64,000 bases of DNA from CAIMFV01 sp040757715 (lineage in GTDB: Bacteria; Pseudomonadota; Alphaproteobacteria; Caulobacterales; Caulobacteraceae). Position numbers and translations under genes: made by a program. Under the pieces are notes generated by a model, which was given only the letters and a program-made list of their open reading frames with translations, had not been told where the DNA came from and made no database searches. The stretch lies in contig JBFLWS010000001.1 in NCBI GenBank assembly GCA_040757715.1, forward strand, positions 62,001 through 126,000. Direction: 5' to 3'. Below, one piece after another: positions 10,450 through 18,153 of the stretch; position 1 is the stretch's first letter; each line of letters begins with the position of its first letter.

Positions 10450-11583
10450 ATGCGTAAGGCGACGCTGTCCACCCTCTTCGGGCTCCTCTTGCCGCTGGCG
10501 GCGGCTGTGAGTCTCGCCGCCGCCGTCGCGCCGGGCGAGGCGGAAGCCAAGTCGCGCATCAAGGACATCGTCAGCTTCGAGGGTGTGCGGGAGAACGAGC
10601 TCATCGGCCAAGGCCTAGTGGTGGGCCTCAACGGCACCGGCGATTCTTTGCGCAACGTGCCCATGACCAAGCAGGGCCTGCAGTCCATGATGGAGCGGCT
10701 CGGCATCAACACCCGCGACGCCAACATCGACACCAAGAACGTGGCGGTGGTGATGGTCACGGCGCGGCTCCCGGCCTTCGCCGCCGCCGGGTCCACCATC
10801 GACGTGAGCGTCTCCTCCGCAGGCGACGCCAAGAGCCTCCTCGGCGGCACCTTGCTCACCACCCCGCTCATGGGCGCCACCGGCGAGGTCTACGCCGTGG
10901 CTCAGGGCACGGTGCAGACCGGTGCGGTGTCCGCGGGCGGCGCCTCCGGCAGCTCGGTCACCCGCGGCGTGCCCACCTCGGGACGCATCGCTGGCGGCGC
11001 CGAGATCGAGAAGGAGGTGGATTTTAAGCTCGCCTCTCTCGAAAACATGCGCCTGACCCTGCGCAATCCCGATTTCACCACCGCGCTGCGCGTGGCCGAG
11101 GTGATCAACCGCGCCTATCCGGGGACCGCCAGCGCCGAAAACGGCACCATCGTCACCCTGCGCCTGCCTAAGGACGGCGCCTTCGTCACCTTCCTCTCCT
11201 CCATCGAGCAGCTGGAAGTGGAGCCGGACACCCTGGCCAAGGTGATCATCAATGAGGTGGATGGGGTGGTGGTGATGACCTCCGACGTGCGGGTGTCTAC
11301 CGTGGCCATCGCCCAGGGCAACCTCACCATCACCATCAACGAGCGTCCGCAGGTGAGCCAGCCGGCGCCCTTCAGCCAAGGCCAGACCACGGTGACGCCG
11401 CAGTCGACGGTGAAGGTGGACGAGGAGAAGGGCAAGAAGTTCATCACCCTGAACTCGGGCACGTCCCTGGCGGTGCTGGTGAAGGGGCTGAATGCGCTCG
11501 GCGTCTCGCCCCGCGACATGATCTCCATCCTGCAAAGCATCAAGACCGCCGGCGCCCTGCAAGCCGATATCGAGGTGCAGTGA
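10450..11583 (+). CDS. flgI: FlgI, flagellar P-ring protein
   Basis: FlgI forms the P-ring, the bushing around the flagellar rod in the peptidoglycan layer. The 377 residues begin with a Sec signal peptide (MRKATLSTLFGLLLPLAAAV, cleavage near AEA). The hallmark RIKDIVSFEGVRENELIGQG then GLNGTGDS follows, and the end NALGVSPRDMISILQSIK...ADIEVQ is typical. An in-frame TTG 90 bases upstream lies before the sigma-54 promoter signal and is rejected. The stop overlaps flgJ (TGATG), so translation is coupled. Expression is expected to be late in the flagellar cascade, through the sigma-54 site upstream. Confidence 0.97.
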   Translation: MRKATLSTLFGLLLPLAAAVSLAAAVAPGEAEAKSRIKDIVSFEGVRENELIGQGLVVGLNGTGDSLRNVPMTKQGLQSMMERLGINTRDANIDTKNVAVVMVTARLPAFAAAGSTIDVSVSSAGDAKSLLGGTLLTTPLMGATGEVYAVAQGTVQTGAVSAGGASGSSVTRGVPTSGRIAGGAEIEKEVDFKLASLENMRLTLRNPDFTTALRVAEVINRAYPGTASAENGTIVTLRLPKDGAFVTFLSSIEQLEVEPDTLAKVIINEVDGVVVMTSDVRVSTVAIAQGNLTITINERPQVSQPAPFSQGQTTVTPQSTVKVDEEKGKKFITLNSGTSLAVLVKGLNALGVSPRDMISILQSIKTAGALQADIEVQ

Positions 11584-11954
11584 TGTCGAGCCTCGCCGCC
11601 GCCGGTCAACCCATCGACCTCTTGTCGCAGAGCGCCACGAGCTACGCCCCAAGGCGCGTCGTGACGCGCGATGTGGCGACCATCGATCGCACCGCCAAGG
11701 CCTTCGAGGCCTCGTTCCTCACCACCATGTTCAACTCCATGTTCGAGGGGCTCTCCACCGCCCCGCCGTTCGGGGGCGGGGAGGGCGAGCAGGCCTTCCG
11801 CTCGTTCCTGTCCGAGGCCATGGCCAAGCAGGTGGTGAAGCACGGCGGCGTCGGCGTCGCCCAGTCGGTGCGCCGGGAAATGCTGAAAATGCAGGGGCTG
11901 CAGGATCCGGCCGCGCCGGCCGTCGCCGCTGCTCCTGCCGCTCATAAGGAATAG
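11583..11954 (+). CDS. flgJ: FlgJ-type rod-binding protein, single domain
   Basis: A 123-residue protein that corresponds to the N-terminal half of FlgJ, the rod-capping and rod-assembly factor. Conserved features are KAFEASFLTTMFNSMFEGL (residues 37-55), the GGGEGEQAFRSFLSEAMAKQV stretch, and GGVGVAQSVRREM. The muramidase domain found at the C-terminus of enterobacterial FlgJ is absent, as in most alphaproteobacteria. The ATG at 11583 shares bases with the flgI stop. A separate SLT-domain enzyme at 17.3 kb may supply peptidoglycan cutting. The alanine/proline-rich last 20 residues are probably disordered. Confidence 0.9.
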   Translation: MSSLAAAGQPIDLLSQSATSYAPRRVVTRDVATIDRTAKAFEASFLTTMFNSMFEGLSTAPPFGGGEGEQAFRSFLSEAMAKQVVKHGGVGVAQSVRREMLKMQGLQDPAAPAVAAAPAAHKE

Positions 11955-11957
11955 ACC

Positions 11958-12398
11958 ATGGCCATCTCATCGTCCGGTCCCGACGACCACATCGCACAGC
12001 TCGTGCAGCTCACCGAGCGGCTCACCAGCCTCATCGCCGAGGAGACTCGGGCCTTCGAGGCGCTGAAGCCGCACGAGGCCGCGCCGTTCGTGGAGGAGAC
12101 CTCCAAGCTGGCCAATCTCTACCGGCTGGAGAGCCATCGGCTGAAAGAGAACCCGGCCGTAGTGGAGGGTGCGTCCTTGAAGGCGCGGCTGGCCCTGAAG
12201 CAGGCCACCGAAGCCTTCGAGGCGGTGCTGGCGCGTCATGGCCGGGCCATCGAGGCGGCCAAGACGGTGACGGAGGGGCTGGTCAAGGCCATCGCCGAGG
12301 AAATCGATTCCAAGCGTCCCAAGGGCGGCGGCTATGGCCCGGGCGCCAAGAAGGCGGCGGCGACGGCCGCGCCTATCGCTCTCAACCGTAAGGCCTGA
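11958..12398 (+). CDS. flbY: FlgN/FlbY-like flagellar protein
   Basis: A 146-residue mainly helical protein. The pattern LVQLTERLTSLIAEETRAFEALKPHEAAPFVEETSKLANLYRLE is that of the FlgN family: two long helices with an ETRAFE motif. FlgN proteins are export chaperones for hook-associated proteins; in Caulobacter the gene after flgI has been called flbY. AAGGA at the end of flgJ lies 7 bases before the ATG, and the gap between the genes is 3 bases. It is thus the third gene of the flgI operon. The symbol rests on position and likeness, and the chaperone role is inferred. Confidence 0.75.
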   Translation: MAISSSGPDDHIAQLVQLTERLTSLIAEETRAFEALKPHEAAPFVEETSKLANLYRLESHRLKENPAVVEGASLKARLALKQATEAFEAVLARHGRAIEAAKTVTEGLVKAIAEEIDSKRPKGGGYGPGAKKAAATAAPIALNRKA

Positions 12399-12480
12399 TC
12401 TGGCGGCGTGCTCAGATTTTCTGGGCGATCTGCCGAGACGGATGTCCTTGACTGACGTAGCGGGCGGCCGATTTCAGTAT

Positions 12481-12583
12481 TTGAGCCAAATCCGATCGAC
12501 TGGTTCGGATTTGGCTCAAATCCAATTGAAACTCGAGCATTTTTAATCCGAAAACCGGTTCCCACTTTTCGGAAATGCTCGGG
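12481..12583. repeat. palindromic intergenic repeat, copy 2 (modules A and B)
   Basis: Module A (12481-12519) has a perfect 15-base stem (TTGAGCCAAATCCGA and its complement) with a 9-base loop. Module B (12534-12583) has the core AACCGGTTCCCACTT, in the opposite orientation to copy 1. The linker is TCCAATTGAA. Compared with copy 1, one base pair of the module A stem has changed on both sides (A-T to C-G), so the stem is preserved. It lies between the flbY stop and the next start on the same strand. Confidence 0.9.
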
Positions 12584-12607
12584 ACCTCGCTGTTCAGGAC
12601 CAAGACC

Positions 12608-13384
12608 ATGACCGCCGTCTTCCAGCTCACCGACGATCCGCGCCGGGTGATCGCCACCGAAGCGGCCATGGGCCCCTGGTCGCCCACCCATTGCCATGGC
12701 GGCGCGCCGGCGGCCCTCGTCACCCGCGCGGCGGAGCAGGTTCCCACCCTGGCCCCCATGGCGGTGTCGCGCCTGACGCTGGAGCTTTTGCGCCCAGCGC
12801 CGCTCGGGCCGTTCGAAGTCTCCACCGAGGTGCTGCGGGAGGGCAAGAAACTGCAGTTGGTGGAGGTGAGCCTGAAGACCGGGGAGGCGGAAGTGGCCCG
12901 TGCTCGGGTGCTGAAGCTGCGCCTCACCGATCTCGCCCTGCCCGATGGCGCCGACGCGGCGCCGCTGGATCTGCCGGGGCCGCATGAGGGCCAGATCACC
13001 CAGGGCGGGCTCGCGCGCGGCTTCGGCGCCAACTTCACCTTGAGCGCGGTGAAGGGGGCCTTCTGGGAAGGCGGACCGGCGGCCATCTGGTTCCGTCTGG
13101 AGGCCCCCATGTTCGAGGGCGAAGCGACCTCGCCGGCGGTGCGGGCCGCGGCGGCGGCCGACTTCGGCAATGGCATTTCCGGGTTCCTACCCTTTGACGC
13201 CTATACCTTCCTCAACGCCGATCTGACGGTGAATTTCGCCCGGGCGCCGGTGGGCGACTGGATCGTGGTGGACGCGGAGACCTGGGTCGACGGCGGCGGT
13301 CGGGCGCTGGCCCGGTCGCGGCTCGGGGACGAGCGGGGCTGGTTCGGCGCGGCCACGCAGTCGCTTCTGCTCGAGGCCCGTTAA
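12608..13384 (+). CDS. thioesterase family protein (double hotdog fold)
   Basis: A 258-residue protein resembling acyl-CoA thioesterases of the TesB-like double-hotdog type. The N-terminal half has HCHGGAPAALVTRAAEQV and the ELLRPAPLGPFEVSTEVLREGKK strand pattern. The C-terminal half has LTVNFARAPVGDWIVVDAETW and a final GRALARSRL..ERGWFGAATQSLL, the pattern that closes hotdog thioesterases. Substrate is unknown, probably an acyl-CoA. The ATG at 12608 is just past a palindromic repeat; an earlier in-frame start would lie inside the repeat and is rejected. Its stop codon overlaps that of the convergent tgt. Confidence 0.8.
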   Translation: MTAVFQLTDDPRRVIATEAAMGPWSPTHCHGGAPAALVTRAAEQVPTLAPMAVSRLTLELLRPAPLGPFEVSTEVLREGKKLQLVEVSLKTGEAEVARARVLKLRLTDLALPDGADAAPLDLPGPHEGQITQGGLARGFGANFTLSAVKGAFWEGGPAAIWFRLEAPMFEGEATSPAVRAAAAADFGNGISGFLPFDAYTFLNADLTVNFARAPVGDWIVVDAETWVDGGGRALARSRLGDERGWFGAATQSLLLEAR

Positions 13385-14505
13385 GCCTCGGCCTTCTGCG
13401 GCTGGCGGGCGTGAAAGTCGCGCCTGAAGGCCTCGAAGCGGCCCTCGGCGATGGCCGCGCGCATGGCCGCCATCAGCGCCTGGAAGAAGGCGGTGTTGTG
13501 CCAGGACAGCATGATCTGGCCCAGAATCTCGCCGGACCGAATGAGATGATGCAGATAAGCCTTTGAATATTGAGCGCTTGCCGGGCAGTCGCTCAAGGGA
13601 TCGATGGGGGCGAGATCCTCGCCGAAACGAGCGTTCTTGATGTTCAGCGGCCCATCCCAGGTCCAGACCTGACCGTGGCGGCCAGAGCGGGTGGGCAGCA
13701 CGCAGTCGAACATGTCCACGCCCCGCGCCACCGCCTCTACGAGGTCCGCCGGCTTGCCCACCCCCATGAGATAGCGCGGCCGGTCCGCCGGCAGCATGGG
13801 CGCGGAGAATTCCAGGGTCTCGCACATGGCCTGATGGCCTTCGCCCACGGCGAGGCCGCCGATGGCGTAGCCGTCAAAGCCGATTTCCATCAGCCGCTCG
13901 GCGGATTCCCGGCGCAGGGCCTCGAAGGTGGAGCCCTGCTGGATGCCGAACAGAGCCTGGGTTTCTCGCGTGCCGCCGAACGCGGTCTTGCAGCGTTCGC
14001 CCCAGCGGGCCGAGAGGCGCAGCGCCGCCGCTGCTCGGTCGTAGTCCGCCGGCCAAGACACGCACTCGTCCAGCTGCATGACGATGTCCGAGCCCAGGAG
14101 GTCGGCCTGGATCTCGATGGAGCGTTCCGGCGAAAGCACCTGGCGCGAGCCGTCGAGGTGGCTGTGGAAGGTGACGGCCTCCTCGGTGACCTTGGAGATG
14201 TCCGAGAGGGACATGACCTGGAACCCGCCGGAATCAGTGAGGATGGGCTTCTCCCAGCGCATGAACCTGTGCAGGCCGCCCAGCCGCGCCACCCGCTCGG
14301 CCGTGGGCCGCAGCATCAGGTGATAGGTGTTGCCGAGGAGGGTGTCCGCGCCGGTGGAGACCACCTGTTCGCTGGTGAGCGCCTTCACCGTCCCCACCGT
14401 GCCCACGGGCATGAAGGCCGGGGTGCGAATGACCCCGCGGGAGGTGATGAGCTCGCCGGTGCGCGCGGCCCCGTCAGTGGCGTGAATGTGGAAGGGGAAG
14501 CTCAT
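13381..14505 (-). CDS. tgt: Tgt, tRNA-guanine transglycosylase, zinc site degenerate
   Basis: Tgt swaps guanine-34 for preQ1 in tRNAs with GUN anticodons, on the way to queuosine. The 374 residues have both catalytic aspartates in context (LTDSGGFQVMSL and GVDMFDCVLPTRSGRHG) and the LGNTYHLMLRP loop. The C-terminal zinc motif CxCxxC reads SDCPAS here, so the first and third cysteines are serine, while the later histidine (SWHN) is kept. The gene follows queA in the same operon with an ATGA overlap at 14502-14505. The stop overlaps the thioesterase stop by three bases. The base assignment is certain; the effect on zinc binding is inferred. Confidence 0.96.
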   Translation of the reverse strand: MSFPFHIHATDGAARTGELITSRGVIRTPAFMPVGTVGTVKALTSEQVVSTGADTLLGNTYHLMLRPTAERVARLGGLHRFMRWEKPILTDSGGFQVMSLSDISKVTEEAVTFHSHLDGSRQVLSPERSIEIQADLLGSDIVMQLDECVSWPADYDRAAAALRLSARWGERCKTAFGGTRETQALFGIQQGSTFEALRRESAERLMEIGFDGYAIGGLAVGEGHQAMCETLEFSAPMLPADRPRYLMGVGKPADLVEAVARGVDMFDCVLPTRSGRHGQVWTWDGPLNIKNARFGEDLAPIDPLSDCPASAQYSKAYLHHLIRSGEILGQIMLSWHNTAFFQALMAAMRAAIAEGRFEAFRRDFHARQPQKAEA

Positions 14506-15587
14506 TCAGCAGTTTCTATTCGTGGGAAAAGCCCAGCATCGCCATAGCTGTAGAAGCGATAGTTCATGTCGAGGGCGTGTTGGTAGGCGTTCCGGACCAG
14601 CTCAAGGCCGGAGAAGGCCGCCACCAGCATGATCAGGGTGGAGCGCGGCAGGTGGAAGTTGGTCAGGAGGAGGTCAGCGGTCCGAAACCGATGCCCGGGG
14701 GTGATGAAGATGTCGGTCTCGGCGGCGAAGGGCCGGAGTACGCCCGCCTCATCCACAGCGCTTTCCAAGAGCCGCAGCGAGGTGGTGCCGACGCAAATGA
14801 TCCGCCCGCCAGTGCGCTTCACCGTGTTCAGCCGCTCGGCGACCTCGGCGCTCACCTCGCCATATTCAGCATGCATGCGATGCTCGGCGATGGTGTCGGT
14901 CTTCACCGGCAAGAAGGTGCCGGCGCCCACATGCAGGGTGACGAATTCGCGCCCGACGCCCTTGGCCTCCAGCTTCGCCAGCAGATCGGGAGTGAAGTGC
15001 AGGCCGGCCGTAGGGGCGGCCACTGAACCCTCCAGGCGCGCATAGACGGTCTGATAGTCCTGGCGGTCGGCCTCGTCCTCGGCGCGCTTGGCGGCGATAT
15101 AGGGCGGCAGTGGCATGGTCCCGAGCGCCATCACCGCTTCGTCCAGCGCCGGGCCGGCGAGGTCGAAATGGAGTGTGACGATGCCGCTGTCGTCCTTCTC
15201 CTGCACCGTGGCCTCAATGCCGGAGGTGAGGCAAGCGCCTTCGGTCGCTTCGCCAAAGCGCACACGGTCGCCGGGTTTGAGCCGCTTGCCCGGCTTCATG
15301 AAGGCGTCCCACACGTCGGGCGCACGACGGCGGTGCAGGGTCGCCTCCACCGAAACGACGCTCTCTTCACGGTGGCGTTCGCCGAACAGCCGAGCCGGGA
15401 TCACCTTGGTGTCATTGAACACCAGTACATCGCCGGCGCGGAGCAGGTCGGGCAGGTCGCGCACCTGGCGATCGGCGAGGCCGCTCCCGGCGCTGGCGTC
15501 CAGCAGGCGCGCGCTGTCCCGCGGCCGCGCGGGGCGAAGGGCGATCCGGTCCTCCGGCAGGTGGAAATCGAAATCGGCGAGCTGCAT
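14502..15587 (-). CDS. queA: QueA, S-adenosylmethionine:tRNA ribosyltransferase-isomerase
   Basis: QueA transfers and rearranges the ribosyl part of AdoMet onto preQ1-tRNA to give epoxyqueuosine, the step after Tgt. The protein is 361 residues, close to family length. It begins MQLADFDFHLPEDRIALRPARPRDSARLL, the family's N-terminal signature. It also has FNDTKVIPARLFGER, APTAGLHFTPDLL and HVGAGTFLPVKTDTI...MHAEYGEVS, then VGTTSLRLLE and TNFHLPRSTLIMLVAAF. It is first in the queA-tgt operon and diverges from the EEP-domain gene 102 bases away. Confidence 0.97.
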   Translation of the reverse strand: MQLADFDFHLPEDRIALRPARPRDSARLLDASAGSGLADRQVRDLPDLLRAGDVLVFNDTKVIPARLFGERHREESVVSVEATLHRRRAPDVWDAFMKPGKRLKPGDRVRFGEATEGACLTSGIEATVQEKDDSGIVTLHFDLAGPALDEAVMALGTMPLPPYIAAKRAEDEADRQDYQTVYARLEGSVAAPTAGLHFTPDLLAKLEAKGVGREFVTLHVGAGTFLPVKTDTIAEHRMHAEYGEVSAEVAERLNTVKRTGGRIICVGTTSLRLLESAVDEAGVLRPFAAETDIFITPGHRFRTADLLLTNFHLPRSTLIMLVAAFSGLELVRNAYQHALDMNYRFYSYGDAGLFPRIETAE

Positions 15588-15689
15588 GGGCGCGCGGCTT
15601 AGCTCACCTGGCGAGCGGTGGCGAGGTTTTTGCGAACCTCGCGCGCGAGCCGTGTGGCGGTAAGGGGCTCAAGACGGTATGGCCACACC

Positions 15690-16664
15690 ATGGCCAAGCT
15701 GATGCAGCTCATTTGGAACGTCGTCCTATTGATCGGCGCCATTGCGAGTTTTGCGCTCGGACTTGCGCTCCAGGGCGGCCGGATCAACACGCACCTCGAC
15801 ATGTTGAACCACTTCGCGCCGGGGATCGTGGTGGCGCAGATCGCGTTGCTCGCCGTGACCGTCAGCGGCTCAGGTATTTATCGGAAAATCGCTATAAGCT
15901 TCTGTATTACAGGAATTTTCCTCACATCCTTTCGCTTGACGCCCGAGGTCATCGCCGCCTATTCGACACCGCGGGTGAGCGCGCAGCCGGGCCGCACGGT
16001 GCGGGTTCTGGATTGGAACGTCTGGGTAAAGAACACCGACCCCAGGGCCTCAACCGACCTCATCCTCAAGTATGAGCCGGACGTGATCACCCTGCAGGAG
16101 GCGGATGGACCGGCGGCTGCGATCCCCGCGGCCTTGCGTAGAAGTTACCCTTACGTGGCGCGCTGCCGGGGCTGCGACCTCTACATCCTGTCGCGCTGGC
16201 CGCTGCGCCGCTGGGGCGCCAAGGACGAAAATTGGGAGCATGGCGCTGGACGTCCCGCTAGCGTGGTGTGGGCGGAAGTCGCGCCGCCCGGACAACCGCC
16301 ATTTGTGGTGCTCACCACCCACTACGCCCATCCCAACACGACGTCGCGTCAGGCGGTGCAGCGCGCTTACCTGGCGGCGGTGCTGTCTGATTTCGATCCG
16401 CAGACCACCGTATTGGCGGCGGATATGAATTTGACGCCCTGGGCCTTCGCCATGGAGCGCCAGGACGCCTCAATGCCGCTGCGGCGGGTGACCCGGGCGC
16501 TGGCGAGCTGGCCGGCGCGATTCGAGTGTGGGGACGCCTTCCCGATCCCGCTCCTACCCATCGACCACATCTACGCTGGATCAGCCTGGAAAGTGGTGTC
16601 GGTGCAGCGAGGCGAGCGCGGCGGCTCGGACCACTATCCGATCATCGCCACGCTCACACGCTAA
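15690..16664 (+). CDS. membrane-anchored endonuclease/exonuclease/phosphatase (EEP) family protein
   Basis: A 324-residue protein with about three N-terminal membrane helices (residues 1-100) and an EEP-fold domain that would face the periplasm. The domain shows VLDWNVW (residue ~113), TLQEAD with the metal-binding glutamate, THYAHP, AADMNLTPW, IDHIYA and the final GSDHYPI, the set that marks the catalytic core. The family includes metal-dependent nucleases, sphingomyelinases and phosphoinositide phosphatases, so the substrate cannot be told. The ATG at 15690 is the first that precedes the hydrophobic region; longer forms would start in the queA promoter. A palindromic repeat follows the stop at once. 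Confidence 0.85.
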   Translation: MAKLMQLIWNVVLLIGAIASFALGLALQGGRINTHLDMLNHFAPGIVVAQIALLAVTVSGSGIYRKIAISFCITGIFLTSFRLTPEVIAAYSTPRVSAQPGRTVRVLDWNVWVKNTDPRASTDLILKYEPDVITLQEADGPAAAIPAALRRSYPYVARCRGCDLYILSRWPLRRWGAKDENWEHGAGRPASVVWAEVAPPGQPPFVVLTTHYAHPNTTSRQAVQRAYLAAVLSDFDPQTTVLAADMNLTPWAFAMERQDASMPLRRVTRALASWPARFECGDAFPIPLLPIDHIYAGSAWKVVSVQRGERGGSDHYPIIATLTR

Positions 16665-16713
16665 GGCGCATCCGAGGAAAAGTGGGAACCGGTTTTCCGC
16701 CCGCGGGTGCGTC
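16665..16713. repeat. palindromic intergenic repeat, copy 3 (core with unrelated arms)
   Basis: The core AAGTGGGAACCGGTTTT is the same as in the other copies. The outer arms are different: GGCGCATCC on the left pairs with GGGTGCGTC on the right, allowing G-T pairs. Copy 5 after tuf shares a longer identical core that includes GAGGAAAA and CCGCCCGCG. It begins directly at the stop of the EEP gene and lies between that gene and the convergent cyclophilin gene, so it may serve as their common 3' structure. Confidence 0.85.
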
Positions 16714-16727
16714 CAGAAACAAGTTAA

Positions 16728-17195
16728 TCAGGCGTCGGCCGCCACCTTCATGGAGACGATCTTGCCCGGGTTGCGCGGCGGCTCGCCGGTGGGCAGGGCG
16801 TCCACCGCCTCCATGCCGTCCACCACTTCGCCCCACACGGTGTACTGACCGTCGAGGAAGGTGGCGTCGGCGAAGCAGATGAAGAACTGGCTGTTGGCCG
16901 AATCGGGGTTCGGCGTGCGAGCCATGGAGCAGACGCCGCGCACGTGCGGTTCCTTGGAGAACTCCGCCTTCAGGTTCGGCTTGGACGAGCCGGAGCGGCC
17001 GGTGCCGGTGGGATCGCCGCCCTGGGCCATGAAGCCAGGGATCACGCGGTGGAACACCACGCCGTCATAGAAGCCTTCTCGCGTCAGTTCCTTGATCCGC
17101 GCCACGTGGCCGGGGGCGAGGTCGGGGCGCAGGCGGATTTTCACATCGCCGGAGGATAGGGTGAGGAGGAGGGTGTTTTCGAGATCGTCAGACAT
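16728..17195 (-). CDS. cyclophilin-type peptidyl-prolyl cis-trans isomerase, cytoplasmic
   Basis: A 155-residue single-domain cyclophilin that speeds proline isomerisation during folding. It has no signal peptide, so it should be the cytoplasmic (PpiB-like) form. Visible family motifs are FYDGVVFHRVIPGFMAQGGDPTGTG (residues ~43-67), where FHR holds the catalytic arginine, then VCSMARTPNPDSANSQFFI and FLDGQYTVWGEVVDGM. The GTGRSG loop carries the usual glycine-rich insert. The start ATG at 17195 is followed by MSDDLENTLLLTLSSG. It is transcribed towards the EEP gene and diverges from the SLT gene. Confidence 0.95.
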   Translation of the reverse strand: MSDDLENTLLLTLSSGDVKIRLRPDLAPGHVARIKELTREGFYDGVVFHRVIPGFMAQGGDPTGTGRSGSSKPNLKAEFSKEPHVRGVCSMARTPNPDSANSQFFICFADATFLDGQYTVWGEVVDGMEAVDALPTGEPPRNPGKIVSMKVAADA

Positions 17196-17313
17196 GGGAT
17201 TTGGGTCCGGTGGCGTTTGGCGCGTCTTCTATAGGCCCAGCCCCGCGAGGGCCAGCGGAACTGCATGAAGCGTTGGTCGCAATCCGTCGCAACCTTTCGT
17301 TAACCGTGCGCCC

Positions 17314-17326
17314 GGCAAATATTGCC
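17314..17326. promoter_or_regulatory. ftr-like palindrome at the start of the SLT gene
   Basis: GGCAA-ATA-TTGCC is a perfect 13-base palindrome (five-base arms) ending one base before the ATG at 17328. It has the same overall form as the two ftr-like sites between fliX and flgI. A TTAACC half-site (17300-17305) of the CtrA type lies just upstream. If FlbD binds here, the position over the start region suggests repression rather than activation. Confidence 0.4.
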
Positions 17327-17327
17327 C

Positions 17328-18146
17328 ATGCCGGTTCCCATCGCCGCCGCGAGCATGAGCTCCATCGAACAGGCCGTGCGCAAGGCCGCCGACCTGACTG
17401 GGGTGGACTTTGGCTTCCTCATGCGCACCGCCAAGCGCGAGAGCGGGTTCGACAACACCGCCCATGCGCCGACATCCTCGGCGGCGGGCCTGTTCCAGTT
17501 CACCGAGCAGACCTGGCTCGCCACCCTGAAGCATCACGGCTCGGCGCATGGCTACGCCCGCTACGCCGAGCTGATCCAGGAGGGGCCGGACGGGCGCTTT
17601 GTCGTCACCAGCCGCGAAGGCCGCCAGGCGGTGATGGACCTGCGCTATGATCCCCACGCCTCGGCGGTGATGGCGGGGGAGCTCGCCTCCGACCATGCCG
17701 CCTATCTGCGCGGCCGCACTGGGCGGGACCCCACCGGGGGAGAACTCTACGCTGCGCACTTCCTGGGGCCGCAGGGCTCGGCCAAGCTGATAGAGACGGT
17801 GGAGCGGGCGCCCGCGACCCCCGCCGCAGCCCTCTTCCCGGATGCCGCGTCGGCCAATCGCAACGTGTTCTTCCAAGGCGGCCATCCGCTCTCCGCCAGT
17901 CAGCTCTACGCCAATCTCAGCCGCACGGGGGGCCAGGATCTGAACTTTTCGACCCGGGCGGGTGACGATCCGGGCGCGGGCGCCTTCGCCGCCTACACCG
18001 GGGCCGCGCGCAACGAGCGCCTGGCGCAGGAGCGTGAGCTGATGAACTTCCTCATGGGTGAGAGCTCGGGCGGCAAAAACTTCGCCTCGACAATGCTTTC
18101 CTCGGAAATGCTCACGCTGCTGGCCAACGACGCGCACAAGCGCTGA
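17328..18146 (+). CDS. SLT-domain lytic transglycosylase-like protein, possibly flagellar
   Basis: A 272-residue protein. The N-terminal part is a soluble lytic transglycosylase-type domain: FLMRTAKRESGFDNTAHAPTSSAAGLFQFTEQTWL carries the catalytic glutamate in KRESGF and the (A/G)GLFQ motif. These enzymes cut peptidoglycan glycan strands. The C-terminal ~110 residues include GGHPLSASQLYANLSRTGG and end LSSEMLTLLANDAHKR; I recognise no domain there. There is no clear Sec signal peptide, so it may be exported by the flagellar apparatus or another route. With a single-domain FlgJ in the same window, it is a candidate flagellar muralytic partner, as SltF is in Rhodobacter (inference). Confidence 0.8.
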   Translation: MPVPIAAASMSSIEQAVRKAADLTGVDFGFLMRTAKRESGFDNTAHAPTSSAAGLFQFTEQTWLATLKHHGSAHGYARYAELIQEGPDGRFVVTSREGRQAVMDLRYDPHASAVMAGELASDHAAYLRGRTGRDPTGGELYAAHFLGPQGSAKLIETVERAPATPAAALFPDAASANRNVFFQGGHPLSASQLYANLSRTGGQDLNFSTRAGDDPGAGAFAAYTGAARNERLAQERELMNFLMGESSGGKNFASTMLSSEMLTLLANDAHKR

Positions 18147-18153
18147 GGCCGGA

